Origin: Lentisphaerota bacterium
Lineage (GTDB): Bacteria; Verrucomicrobiota; Lentisphaeria; Victivallales; Victivallaceae
NCBI GenBank assembly: GCA_015061685.1
Contig: SUWD01000006.1
Coordinates: 1-64,000 of the forward strand
Direction: 5' to 3'
DNA length: 64,000 nucleotides
Under the pieces are notes generated by a model, which worked only from the letters and a program-made list of their open reading frames with translations, did not search any database and was not told the origin of the DNA. Below are positions 42,535-51,508 of the stretch, piece by piece. Each line of letters begins with the position of its first letter. Position 1 is the stretch's first letter. The translations under genes were made by a program, and so were the position numbers.

Positions 42535-42765
42535 ATGAAATGTTCGTGCGGATGCAGTATTTTAATAGGCTTCTTACTGGGAGTTCTGCTTGGAGCTGCA
42601 GCGTATTTCTACTATTTTCTGCGACACAATCCGGAAGCGGCAGAAAAGGTCAATGATATAGAAACCCAATGGACCAAAACCAAAGAGACCGGTGACAGGA
42701 TCGTGAATACGATCAAAGTTATTTCACCGGCACCACCGCAAAATCAGGAAGCCGTCAGACAATGA
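42535..42765 (+). CDS. Small membrane protein, 76 aa
   Basis: After MKCSCGCS, with three Cys, a single hydrophobic helix (ILIGFLLGVLLGAAAYFYYFL) is followed by a charged helical tail. The stop overlaps the uppP start (ATGA at 42762-42765), which couples their translation. A role next to the undecaprenyl-phosphate phosphatase is possible but nothing else supports it. Confidence 0.65.
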   Translation: MKCSCGCSILIGFLLGVLLGAAAYFYYFLRHNPEAAEKVNDIETQWTKTKETGDRIVNTIKVISPAPPQNQEAVRQ

Positions 42766-43574
42766 GTACGTGGACAGTTGTTGTTTCTCTGGCAATTCTG
42801 CAGGGAGTTGCCGAGTTTTTGCCAATCAGTTCATCAGGACACCTGGCTCTGTTGAGTAAATTTTTCAATTTGCCGAAAGATGAAAGTGCGGCATTCAGCA
42901 TCGTTCTGCATGCCGGTTCACTGATTGCCATAATTGCCTACTACTTCAAAACCCTGCTGGGATTTTTCAAAAAAGATCAACTCCATCTGCTTTTGATGAT
43001 AATCGTCGGGAGCATCCCGGTTTTTCTGTTTGGTTTCTTCCTGAAAAAAAGCGGACTTATCAATCAAATGTTTGGTGACATGATCTCCGTGGCAATGGGA
43101 TTCCTGATCACGGCATCGATCTTGCGACTCTCCGGAAAAGAAAAACTCCGGGCAAAGAGCAATACTGATTTAAAAGATATTTCTCTGCGTCAGGCGATCA
43201 CCGTAGGTATTTGTCAGGCGTTGGCGATCGTGCCGGGCATCTCCCGCTCCGGGGCGACGATCGCAACCGGGATCCTCTCCGGGATAAAATTTGAAGCGGC
43301 GGCAACGTTTTCATTTTTGCTTGCCCTGCCCGCAATCGCCGGGGCATCACTGCTGGAAATAATCACTCTTACCGGGAACAAATTCCAGACCGGCACATTC
43401 TCCACTGCCCAGTTGATCACCGCCTTCGTCATTTCAGCGGCAGCAAGTTTCGCCTCTCTGACCTTGCTGGTCAAAATCATCCGCAAGCAGAAGCTTGCGT
43501 ATTTTTCGTGGTACATGTTTCTGCTCGGAGCAGCAGTTATTGTCTGGCAGATGCTGTCATTAAATAAAGGTTGA
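42762..43574 (+). CDS. uppP: Undecaprenyl-diphosphatase
   Basis: 270 aa polytopic membrane protein with the BacA/UppP motifs ILQGVAEFLPISSSGHL (first Glu-rich motif) and VPGISRSGATIATG. It recycles undecaprenyl diphosphate to the monophosphate carrier, which MraY uses. It is translationally coupled to the small membrane protein before it. Confidence 0.95.
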   Translation: MSTWTVVVSLAILQGVAEFLPISSSGHLALLSKFFNLPKDESAAFSIVLHAGSLIAIIAYYFKTLLGFFKKDQLHLLLMIIVGSIPVFLFGFFLKKSGLINQMFGDMISVAMGFLITASILRLSGKEKLRAKSNTDLKDISLRQAITVGICQALAIVPGISRSGATIATGILSGIKFEAAATFSFLLALPAIAGASLLEIITLTGNKFQTGTFSTAQLITAFVISAAASFASLTLLVKIIRKQKLAYFSWYMFLLGAAVIVWQMLSLNKG

Positions 43575-43578
43575 TATT

Positions 43579-44382
43579 ATGAAGAAACTTTTTTTCATCG
43601 GCAGCGGTAAAATGGCGACCGCTATCGCCGGAGGATTGATCTCATCCGGGACATTTTCAGCAGATGAGCTGGGGGCATTCGATCCATCGTCCGCCGCCGC
43701 AGAGTGTTTCCAAAAAATCACCGGGATCAAGGTAATATCCGACGATCCGGCATCCGGGATATCCGATGCGGAAGCGATTCTGGTCGCAGTCAAACCGCAA
43801 ATGATCGTTTCCGCTCTTTCTCCGTATAAAGAACTGCTCAAAGATAAACTTCTGATATCTATCGCCGCCGGAGTTTCCATTGACAAACTGCAGGAAATTT
43901 CCGGCTGCAGAAAAGTTGTCAGAGTTATGCCCAATACCCCTGCTCTCGTAGGTAAAGGTGCCGCCGCATACGCTTCATCGGAAAAAGCCGGTGATGCCGA
44001 TGAAAAACTCGCTGAAAAGATCTTTTCCTCCGTTGGTATCGCCCTGAAAATGAGAGAATGTGATCTGGATGCCGTCACCGCTCTTTCCGGCAGCGGTCCG
44101 GCTTACGTTTTTGAATTCATCCAGGCTCTCGCCGATGGCGGCGTCGCCGAAGGATTATCCAGAGATGCCGCATTGATGCTGGCGGTGCAGACCGTTATCG
44201 GTGCAGCTGAAATGGTTGTCCGTACCGGAGAACACCCCGCCGGTTTGAAAGATAAAGTCACCAGCCCCGCCGGTACCACCAGCCGGGCTTTGGAAGAGTT
44301 GGAGAGCCGGAGTTTCACCGGCACTGTAATCAAAGCTGTCCGGGCCGCCGCCGCCCGTTCACGTGAACTTGGGAAGTGCTGA
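43579..44382 (+). CDS. proC: Pyrroline-5-carboxylate reductase
   Basis: 267 aa with the N-terminal FFIGSGKMATAIAGG Rossmann motif and the C-terminal signature AEGLSRDAALMLAVQTVIGAAEM, then VTSPAGTTSRALEELE. It makes proline from pyrroline-5-carboxylate with NAD(P)H. It lies 4 bp after uppP. The stop precedes the glycosyltransferase start by 2 bp. Confidence 0.95.
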   Translation: MKKLFFIGSGKMATAIAGGLISSGTFSADELGAFDPSSAAAECFQKITGIKVISDDPASGISDAEAILVAVKPQMIVSALSPYKELLKDKLLISIAAGVSIDKLQEISGCRKVVRVMPNTPALVGKGAAAYASSEKAGDADEKLAEKIFSSVGIALKMRECDLDAVTALSGSGPAYVFEFIQALADGGVAEGLSRDAALMLAVQTVIGAAEMVVRTGEHPAGLKDKVTSPAGTTSRALEELESRSFTGTVIKAVRAAAARSRELGKC

Positions 44383-44384
44383 TC

Positions 44385-45161
44385 ATGAAAAATTTGCCGA
44401 TCCCGGATGCCTCATTGTCGGTGGTCATGCCGGTTTACAATGAAGAAAAGACCATCTGCGAAATAATCAATTTGGTCCTCGCCCGGCCGGAAGTGGGCGA
44501 ATTGCTGATAATTGACGACGCCTCCACCGATACAAGCTGGGAACAATTACAGAAATTCAAAGATGATCCGAGAGTTAAACTGCTCAAGCAGGAGGTCAAT
44601 CACGGCAAAGGTGCCGCCATTACCAGAGGATTCGCCGAAGCGACCGGAGATTATGTGATAATCCAGGATGCGGATTTTGAATATGATCCCGAAGATTATC
44701 CGCTGGTGATCCAGCCGCTGGTAAACGGCAAAGCTGATGCAGTTTACGGAGCAAGATTCATGAATTCACCGGGACAGGTGAGATATTTCCGGCATGAAAT
44801 GGGGAATAAATTTCTCACTTTCCTGTCCAATCTCTTTTCCGACATCCATCTGTCCGATATGGAGACCTGCTACAAGGCCTTCCGCAGAGAGGTGATCCAG
44901 AACCTGATCCTGACCAGTGAAAGATTCGGCATTGAGGTCGAGCTGACCGCCAAACTTGCCCGTTCCCGGGAACTGCGGATCTGGGAAGTGCCGATTTCCT
45001 ACAACCCCCGCCGCTATGATGAGGGTAAAAAAATCGGCTGGAAAGACGGTGTCGCCGCTCTCTGGCACATTATCCGCTTCAACTGTTTCTCCAGTGATAA
45101 GAAAAGTTTCCGCCGTCCGTGGAGCGAAGTGCTGAAAAAACCTTCAGCAAAACTTGATTAA
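44385..45161 (+). CDS. Family 2 glycosyltransferase, dolichol-phosphate-mannose-synthase-like
   Basis: 258 aa GT-A fold with SVVMPVYNEEKTI, the DDASTD motif, DADFEYDPED (metal-binding DxD) and QLV-free C-terminus (RYDEGKKIGWKDGVAALWHIIRFN) typical of DPM1/GtrB-like enzymes that charge a polyprenyl phosphate with a sugar. It has no visible C-terminal membrane helices. ATG 44385 follows the proC stop with AAG upstream. Its position after uppP agrees with a lipid-carrier role. Confidence 0.85.
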   Translation: MKNLPIPDASLSVVMPVYNEEKTICEIINLVLARPEVGELLIIDDASTDTSWEQLQKFKDDPRVKLLKQEVNHGKGAAITRGFAEATGDYVIIQDADFEYDPEDYPLVIQPLVNGKADAVYGARFMNSPGQVRYFRHEMGNKFLTFLSNLFSDIHLSDMETCYKAFRREVIQNLILTSERFGIEVELTAKLARSRELRIWEVPISYNPRRYDEGKKIGWKDGVAALWHIIRFNCFSSDKKSFRRPWSEVLKKPSAKLD

Positions 45162-45182
45162 TCGGATAAACAGAGCTATCTT
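45154..45182 (+). promoter_or_regulatory. Putative sigma-70 promoter of the pfp-gatCA-ruvC genes
   Basis: TTGATT at 45154-45159 (overlapping the stop codon of the preceding gene), 17-bp spacer ending in GC, TATCTT at 45177-45182, about 60 bp before the pfp start. Confidence 0.5.
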
Positions 45183-45242
45183 ATGTAATTGTCATTTTTT
45201 ACAGGTTAATACCTATAACAAATAAAAAAAGGAAAAAGAAAA

Positions 45243-46901
45243 ATGAGTAAAATTTCTCCGCTTCAGCAGGCACGTGCCGCCTATGCTCCCAAACTCCCCG
45301 CCGCCTTGCAGAAAGGTGCCGCCGTCTGCGTTCAGGAAGGCGGTGCCACCACTGCCGTTGCCGATGTCGAAAAAATCCAGGCCCTTTTCAAAGGTACTTT
45401 CGGCAGCCCGGTTCTGACTTTCGCCCCCGGATGCGGTGAGAAAAAAGCCGCCATCAACGTCGGCGTCATCCTCTCCGGCGGTCAGGCCCCCGGCGGACAC
45501 AACGTTATCGCCGGTCTCTTTGACGGACTTAAATCACTCAATGAAAACAGCCGTCTTTTCGGCTTCCTCAAAGGCCCCGACGGTCTGGTCAAAGGCGAAT
45601 ATATGGAATTGACCGCTGATGTCATCGACGCCTACCGCAATACCGGCGGTTTTGATATGATCGGTTCCGGACGTACCAAACTGGAGACCGAAGAACAGTT
45701 CCTCGCCGCCAAAGCCAACTGCGAAAAAGCCGGTATCTCCGCTCTGGTCATCATCGGCGGTGACGACTCCAACACCAATGCCTGCGTCCTTGCCGAATAC
45801 TTCAAGAGCAACAACGTCGGTATTCAGGTCATCGGCTGTCCCAAAACCATCGACGGCGACCTCAAAAATGAGTGGATCGAAGCCAGCTTCGGTTTCGACA
45901 CCGCCTGCCGCGTTTACAGCGAATTGATCGGCAATATCGGCAGAGATGCCAACTCCGCAAAAAAATATTGGCACTTCATCAAATTGATGGGCCGCTCCGC
46001 TTCTCACATCGCTTTGGAATGTGCCTTGCAGACCCAGCCCAACGTCGCGATCATCTCCGAAGAAGTCGCCGCAAAAAAGATGACTCTCGGTCAGATCGTC
46101 GATGATATCGCCGCTGCTGTCGTCGGCCGTGCCGCCAACGGAATGAATTTCGGTGTCGCCCTGATCCCCGAAGGTCTGGTCGAATTCATCCCCGAAATCA
46201 AAGTCCTCATCGCTGAACTCAACGACCTGCTCGCCGCTAATGCCGATGCCGTTGAATCCATGGACAAAAACGAAAAAGTTGCTTTCGCCGCCGGTAAACT
46301 CTCCGCCGATTCAGCAAAAGTTTTCGCTTCTCTGCCCGCCGGTATCCAGATGCAGCTCTGCAACGACCGTGACCCCCACGGCAACGTCCAGGTCTCCCTC
46401 ATCGAAACCGAAAAAATGCTCGCTGAAATGGTCGGTACCAAACTGAAAGCAATGAAAGCTGAAGGTTCCTACAAAGGCAAATTCGCCACCCAGACCCACT
46501 TTTTCGGCTACGAGGGCCGTTGTGCCGCTCCCTCCAACTATGATGCCGACTATTGCTACAGCCTCGGTTACAATGCCGCCGCTCTGATCGGTGCCGGACG
46601 TACCGGTTACATGTCCAGCGTCCGCAACACCATCAAACCCGCCGCTGAATGGATCGCCGGAGGTATTCCGATCACCATGATGCTCAATATGGAACGCCGT
46701 CACGGTGCCGATAAACCGGTTATCCGCAAAGCCCTCGTCGAACTCGATGGAGCCCCCTTCAAAGAATTCGCCGCCAAACGTGCCGAATGGGCCAAAGAAA
46801 CCAGTTTTGTCTATCCCGGCCCGATCCAGTACTTCGGTCCTTCCTGCGTCTGCGATCTGGTCACCAAAACCCTGACGCTGGAAAAAGGCGGTAATATCTG
46901 A
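45243..46901 (+). CDS. pfp: Diphosphate-fructose-6-phosphate 1-phosphotransferase
   Basis: 552 aa of the large PPi-dependent phosphofructokinase subgroup. Motifs: [30 protein letters not shown] (GGDD in place of the ATP-type GGDG), [25 protein letters not shown] and [19 protein letters not shown]. It converts fructose-6-phosphate and PPi to fructose-1,6-bisphosphate reversibly. The strong C-biased codon use at wobble positions hints at high expression. It is 2 bp before gatC. Confidence 0.95.
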   Translation: MSKISPLQQARAAYAPKLPAALQKGAAVCVQEGGATTAVADVEKIQALFKGTFGSPVLTFAPGCGEKKAAINVGVILSGGQAPGGHNVIAGLFDGLKSLNENSRLFGFLKGPDGLVKGEYMELTADVIDAYRNTGGFDMIGSGRTKLETEEQFLAAKANCEKAGISALVIIGGDDSNTNACVLAEYFKSNNVGIQVIGCPKTIDGDLKNEWIEASFGFDTACRVYSELIGNIGRDANSAKKYWHFIKLMGRSASHIALECALQTQPNVAIISEEVAAKKMTLGQIVDDIAAAVVGRAANGMNFGVALIPEGLVEFIPEIKVLIAELNDLLAANADAVESMDKNEKVAFAAGKLSADSAKVFASLPAGIQMQLCNDRDPHGNVQVSLIETEKMLAEMVGTKLKAMKAEGSYKGKFATQTHFFGYEGRCAAPSNYDADYCYSLGYNAAALIGAGRTGYMSSVRNTIKPAAEWIAGGIPITMMLNMERRHGADKPVIRKALVELDGAPFKEFAAKRAEWAKETSFVYPGPIQYFGPSCVCDLVTKTLTLEKGGNI

Positions 46902-46903
46902 AA

Positions 46904-47203
46904 ATGAGTTCCGAAATCGATATCAAATATGTTGCCGATCTCGCCCGGCTTGAGCTTTCCTGCGAACAAGCTGAAAAGCTGCAGAAAGAACTCGCCCGGG
47001 TGGTCGAATACATCGCTGAACTCGGCGAAGTCGATGTCAACGGCATCGAACCGACCGCTCATGCGGCACAATTGACCAATGTCTGGCGGGAAGACAGAAA
47101 TCAACCCTCTTTCCCCAGAGATGTCATGCTCGCCAATGCCCCCGGCATTGTCCATGGCAATTTGATCAAAGTGCCGCGGGTACTGCCCAGTGAGGAGGAA
47201 TGA
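46904..47203 (+). CDS. gatC: Aspartyl/glutamyl-tRNA amidotransferase subunit C
   Basis: 99 aa with the typical IKYVADLARLELSCEQAEKL opening and the PTAHAAQLTNVWREDR segment of GatC. It stabilises the GatCAB complex that makes Gln-tRNA or Asn-tRNA. The stop precedes the gatA start by 1 bp. gatB is not in the window. Confidence 0.93.
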   Translation: MSSEIDIKYVADLARLELSCEQAEKLQKELARVVEYIAELGEVDVNGIEPTAHAAQLTNVWREDRNQPSFPRDVMLANAPGIVHGNLIKVPRVLPSEEE

Positions 47204-47204
47204 A

Positions 47205-48644
47205 ATGGATCTGAAAAAAAATACCATCCACGCTTTGAGCGAAAATTTGAACGCCAAAGAAATCTCCTCTCTGGAACTTTGTCAGGCATATTTGCAGAAT
47301 ATCGATGCCAGAGACGGCGAAATCAACGCCTTTCTGGAAATCGACCGGGAAAATATGCTCAACGCCGCCAAAGAATCCGATGCCAGACGTGCCGCCGGTA
47401 AAACCCTCGGTGCTTTTGACGGTATTCCCATTGCGGTCAAGGACAATATCTGTGTCAAAGGTGAACGCTGCTCCTGTGCTTCCAAACTGCTGGAACCGGT
47501 CAAGTCTCCTTATGATGCCACTGCTATCACCGGATTGAAAAATCAGGGATTCATCCCTTTCGGCAGACTGAATATGGATGAATTTGCCATGGGTTCCAGC
47601 TGCGAAAACAGTGCTTTCAAACAGACCCGCAACCCGCTTGACACCTCCCGTGTCCCCGGCGGTTCATCCGGCGGTTCTGCGGCATGTGTGGCAGCTGACT
47701 TCGCTCCGGCAGCATTGGGTTCAGATACCGGCGGATCCATCCGTCAGCCGGCGGCATTCTGCGGCGTGGTCGGAGTGAAACCCACCTACGGCAGAGTTTC
47801 CCGTTACGGTCTGGTGGCTTTTGCTTCCAGTCTGGATCAGATCGGTCCTCTGTGCAACGATGCCGAAGACGCCGGAATCATCCTCGATGCCATTTCCGGA
47901 TTTGATCCCCACGACTCCACAACTCTCCCCAATGCCGCCGGAGGATATGCCGATGCCGCCCGTAATGGTCTGGCATCCGGTTCTCTTGCCGGATTGAAAT
48001 TCGGTCTGCCCAAAGAATACTTCACCGGCGGACTTGATTCCGGAGTTGCCAAAGTCATGGATGAGACCATCGCTAAAATCAAAGCCCTCGGCGGCGAAAT
48101 CGTCGATGTCTCTCTGCCCCACACCAAATATGCTGTGGCAGTTTATTACATCATCGCCACTGCCGAAGCCAGTGCCAACCTCGCACGTTTCGACGGTATC
48201 CGTTACGGCAGCCGTCAGAATGCCGACGGTCTGGTGGAAACTTACTACAAGTCCCGTGGTGCCGGATTCGGTGATGAGGTGAAACGGCGTATCCTGTTGG
48301 GAACTTACGTTCTGTCCAGCGGTTATTACGATGCCTACTATTTGCGAGCCCAGAAAGTCCGTACTTTGATCAGAAAAGACTTTGAAGAGGCTTTCAAACA
48401 GTGTGATCTGCTGCTGACGCCGGTCACGCCGCAAACGGCATTCAAATTCAACGAAAAAAGCGATCCGCTCCAGATGTATCTGTCAGATATTTTCACCATC
48501 GCCCTCAACCTCTCCGGTCATTGCGGGATCAGTATTCCAGCGGGGATGGACAGTGCGACCAATATGCCGGTTGCCGCACAGATAATGGCTCCTGCTCTCG
48601 GTGAAAAAATCATGCTTCAGGCGGCGGCAGCTTTCATGAAGTAA
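47205..48644 (+). CDS. gatA: Aspartyl/glutamyl-tRNA amidotransferase subunit A
   Basis: 479 aa amidase-signature enzyme. It has the catalytic Lys in PIAVKDNIC, the cis-Ser and nucleophile in VPGGSSGGSAA and GSDTGGSIRQPAAFCG. It releases ammonia from glutamine for the GatCAB reaction. GAGGAGGA lies just before ATG 47205, which fixes the start. Confidence 0.95.
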   Translation: MDLKKNTIHALSENLNAKEISSLELCQAYLQNIDARDGEINAFLEIDRENMLNAAKESDARRAAGKTLGAFDGIPIAVKDNICVKGERCSCASKLLEPVKSPYDATAITGLKNQGFIPFGRLNMDEFAMGSSCENSAFKQTRNPLDTSRVPGGSSGGSAACVAADFAPAALGSDTGGSIRQPAAFCGVVGVKPTYGRVSRYGLVAFASSLDQIGPLCNDAEDAGIILDAISGFDPHDSTTLPNAAGGYADAARNGLASGSLAGLKFGLPKEYFTGGLDSGVAKVMDETIAKIKALGGEIVDVSLPHTKYAVAVYYIIATAEASANLARFDGIRYGSRQNADGLVETYYKSRGAGFGDEVKRRILLGTYVLSSGYYDAYYLRAQKVRTLIRKDFEEAFKQCDLLLTPVTPQTAFKFNEKSDPLQMYLSDIFTIALNLSGHCGISIPAGMDSATNMPVAAQIMAPALGEKIMLQAAAAFMK

Positions 48645-48646
48645 TT

Positions 48647-49159
48647 ATGATAATCCTCGGTATAGATCCGGCGATCCGCACTACCGGTTACGGTGTGATC
48701 AAAGCCGATCCGGCTGCCGGAGGCGGTATGGAGATAATTGATTGCGGAGTTATCCGCAACAAGCCATCCATGCCGCATACCGAGTGTTTGCGTCGTCTGC
48801 ATGGCGGTATAGATGAGTTGATAAATCTCTATTCGCCGGATTGTGCCGTCCTGGAAGAACCTTTCGTCGGACGCAATGCCAAAACGGCGATCATCCTCGG
48901 TATGGCAAGAGGCGGTATTCTGACCGCTCTTGCCAACCGCAACATCCCGGCTTATGCCTACACCCCAAGTGTTGCCAAACGGGCAGCCACCGGCAGCGGC
49001 AGTGCCGAAAAAGACCGCATAGCTTTCCTGCTGGCGGCTGAATTTGGAATTTCAGTGGAAAACATCCCGCTTGACAGTACCGACGCTCTGGCTCTGGCAA
49101 TGTGTCATATCCAGCGTCTGCGTTTCCCCACGTTGAATGGGACAGGGAAAATGCTCTGA
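48647..49159 (+). CDS. ruvC: Holliday-junction resolvase RuvC
   Basis: 170 aa of the RuvC family with the first catalytic Asp in ILGIDPAIRTTGYGV, Glu in AVLEEPFVGRNAKTA, and the C-terminal LDSTDALALAMCH pair of Asp. It cleaves four-way junctions in recombination. It lies 2 bp after gatA and overlaps the next gene at its stop (TGATG). No ruvA or ruvB is seen here. Confidence 0.93.
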   Translation: MIILGIDPAIRTTGYGVIKADPAAGGGMEIIDCGVIRNKPSMPHTECLRRLHGGIDELINLYSPDCAVLEEPFVGRNAKTAIILGMARGGILTALANRNIPAYAYTPSVAKRAATGSGSAEKDRIAFLLAAEFGISVENIPLDSTDALALAMCHIQRLRFPTLNGTGKML

Positions 49160-49767
49160 TGGCAAGTGATTTTCATACCCACAATCAAGATTCTGAATAC
49201 CGGGCTCTTATCTCCTCAAAATTTCCTGTTCCCGGTAAATTCACGTCACTCTCATTCCACCCCTGGGAATTGCCGGACACATACGATGAAAACAAAATTT
49301 TCTCTCCGGAATATCTGCAAAACTTTGCCGCCCTCGGCGAAATCGGTCTGGATAAACTGCATTCTCCTGCTCTGGAAATACAGCAGAAATATTTCCATGC
49401 TCTCCTGTCATTGGCAAGTGACTGCAATAAACCGGTGGTAATTCACTGTGTAAGGTCATTTCAGGAGTTTTTTGCCGCCTTGAAACCATTTGATTTAAAA
49501 GTTTTATTCCACGGTTTCCGCTCATCAGCGGAAATGCTGGATGAATTATGGAAACGCAATATAACCGTATCATTTCACTATCGGGCAACATCCGATTTGC
49601 GGCTGATGAAAAAATTGGCTTCTGCTTCCGGGAAATTTGGTTTTGAGAGTGACGATGATACTTTTCTTGATATCCGGGAAATAATTTCCGGTGCTGAAAA
49701 AACTTCCGGAATGAAAAATCTGGAACGGTTGACCGATCAATTTTTTGCTGACTTTTTGGAGATTTGA
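49159..49767 (+). CDS. TatD-family metal-dependent hydrolase
   Basis: 202 aa with the HxH opening in DFHTHNQDSEY, LGEIGLDKL (metal Glu), PVVIHCVRS (His) and KVLFHGFRSS (His) in family order; FESDDDTF provides the final Asp. It is shorter than E. coli TatD (about 260 aa), and the N-terminus is compact. Members are DNases or related phosphodiesterases. Start ATG 49159 overlaps the ruvC stop. Confidence 0.82.
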   Translation: MASDFHTHNQDSEYRALISSKFPVPGKFTSLSFHPWELPDTYDENKIFSPEYLQNFAALGEIGLDKLHSPALEIQQKYFHALLSLASDCNKPVVIHCVRSFQEFFAALKPFDLKVLFHGFRSSAEMLDELWKRNITVSFHYRATSDLRLMKKLASASGKFGFESDDDTFLDIREIISGAEKTSGMKNLERLTDQFFADFLEI

Positions 49768-49770
49768 AAG

Positions 49771-50478
49771 ATGAATTCTATACCGGAACGTTTTTCCCGT
49801 ACTGCACTTTTGACCGGAGATGATGCCGCCAAATTTCTGGCACAGAAAAAAGTCCTCATCGTCGGGGTGGGCGGTGTGGGCGGATATGCCGCCGAAAATA
49901 TCGTCCGTGCCGGTATCGGAGAAGTCACTCTGGTCGATGGAGACAAGGTGGACATTTCCAACTGCAACCGTCAGATAATTGCCCTTGATTCCACGGTGGG
50001 ATCGCCCAAAACAGAAGTCCTCGCCGCCAGATGCAGAGAGATCAATCCGGATGGGAAATTCAATGTTATAAACCGTTTTTTGAAAACTCCGGAAGATATC
50101 TCCTCTCTGCTGGAGGAAAATTTTGATTTCGCCGTTGATGCCATTGATGACGTGCCGGTGAAAACTGAACTTATCCGTCAACTGAAACAACGTAATATCC
50201 CTTTCATCTCCTCCATGGGAGCCGGAGGGAAACTTGATCCATCCGGAGTTGAGATCGCCGATATCAGCAAAACTCACGGTTGTCCACTTGCCAGAATAAT
50301 GCGGGGAAAAATGAAAGAACTCCGCCTGAAAAATATCCCGACCGTCTTCTCTCCGGAACTGCCGCTCCGCTCTTTTACCGACAGAAAAATCGGCAGTATC
50401 AGCTACATGCCGGCGATATTCGGCTGCTTCTGTGCCAGTGCCGCTATCAGAGAATTACTTAAACAGCAATCACTATGA
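49771..50478 (+). CDS. tcdA: tRNA threonylcarbamoyladenosine dehydratase (TcdA/CsdL-type)
   Basis: 235 aa ThiF/MoeB-like E1 enzyme with VLIVGVGGVGGYAAENIVRAGIG (ATP-binding), VDGDKVDISNCNRQ, AIDDVPVK and SSMGAGGKLDPS. The single-domain layout and the extra LPLRSFTDRK-type tail fit TcdA, which cyclises t6A in tRNA. It is 3 bp after the TatD gene. Confidence 0.88.
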   Translation: MNSIPERFSRTALLTGDDAAKFLAQKKVLIVGVGGVGGYAAENIVRAGIGEVTLVDGDKVDISNCNRQIIALDSTVGSPKTEVLAARCREINPDGKFNVINRFLKTPEDISSLLEENFDFAVDAIDDVPVKTELIRQLKQRNIPFISSMGAGGKLDPSGVEIADISKTHGCPLARIMRGKMKELRLKNIPTVFSPELPLRSFTDRKIGSISYMPAIFGCFCASAAIRELLKQQSL

Positions 50479-50482
50479 CAAG

Positions 50483-51490
50483 ATGAATATGGGCAAAAAA
50501 TTTTTCATATATACATTCCTGAAATATCTGTGGTTTTCACTGCTTGTGATCATCGGTTTCTGGGGATGGGGAGTTGTTTATTACAATACGACCGGAAGTG
50601 CGGAATTACGCATGACTGCCGCAGTGATCTACCCGGTGATCGTACTCTTTCTGCTGATTGGTACATTCCGGGGCAATTACAGTGCAGCAAGCCATTTGAC
50701 GGTGATCGAACTGCTGATAATTTTTCACTTTACGTTGCTGACCCCGGAAGAAGTTTTCCACGATACGGTCTGGCAAAGGTCGTGGAAACTGCGGGCTTAC
50801 ACTGAATTTACCAACTCAACTGCCACGATCCACCATGTCCGGGATTTCATCTACCGCACCGAAAAAGATTTTGATGACCGGTATATCACGATGACCGTCG
50901 ATCTGGACAAAGTTACTCACCTCGATGTCGTATTATCACACTGGGATCACTTGAATGAGGTCGCCCACACCATGCTGACTTTTGCCTTTTCCGACGGACA
51001 GTATCTGGCCTTTTCCATGGAAACCAGACTGCCGGAAAATGTCACCCAGGGCATGATCCCCGGTCTGTACAAGCAATATGAATTACTCTCGATCGTCGGC
51101 ACGGAAGAAGATCTTTTCAAACTGCGTACCAATTACCGGAAAGAAGAATTGTATCTCTACCGCACCAATGCCACAAAAGAAGAAGCCCGGTTTATCCTGA
51201 AAGTTCTGCTTGAGGCAATAAACCGTCAACATCTGCACCCGAAATTTTACAACAGCCTGACTCACAACTGTACGACCAGTTTATCTCCGCTGTTACGCTG
51301 GATAGATCCCTCTTTCACCGGGGATATCCGGCTGCTTTTCAACGGTTTTTCCGATGAATTGCTCTATGATCTGGGATACCTCGCCCACCGGGACGGAGAA
51401 TCTTTCGCCGAATTGAAAAAACGGCGGAAAGTAAATGATTATGTCAACAGTCACCCGGATTATTCAACTGCAATCAGATACGATCTCTAA
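50483..51490 (+). CDS. Membrane protein with Lnb-N/DUF4105-type domain
   Basis: 335 aa. Three hydrophobic helices lie in the first 110 residues (FLKYLWFSLLVIIGFWGWGV, then VIYPVIVLFLLIG, then LLIIFHFTLL). The rest contains DLDKVTHLDVVLSHWDHLNEVAHTMLTFAFSDGQYLAFSMETR and the conserved NSLTHNCTTSL, typical of DUF4105/Lnb N-terminal periplasmic domains, in which the Cys and His are thought to be functional. No lipase domain is seen. Start ATG 50483 leaves a small gap after tcdA. Confidence 0.7.
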   Translation: MNMGKKFFIYTFLKYLWFSLLVIIGFWGWGVVYYNTTGSAELRMTAAVIYPVIVLFLLIGTFRGNYSAASHLTVIELLIIFHFTLLTPEEVFHDTVWQRSWKLRAYTEFTNSTATIHHVRDFIYRTEKDFDDRYITMTVDLDKVTHLDVVLSHWDHLNEVAHTMLTFAFSDGQYLAFSMETRLPENVTQGMIPGLYKQYELLSIVGTEEDLFKLRTNYRKEELYLYRTNATKEEARFILKVLLEAINRQHLHPKFYNSLTHNCTTSLSPLLRWIDPSFTGDIRLLFNGFSDELLYDLGYLAHRDGESFAELKKRRKVNDYVNSHPDYSTAIRYDL

Positions 51491-51508
51491 ACAGTAAAGG
51501 AGACATTT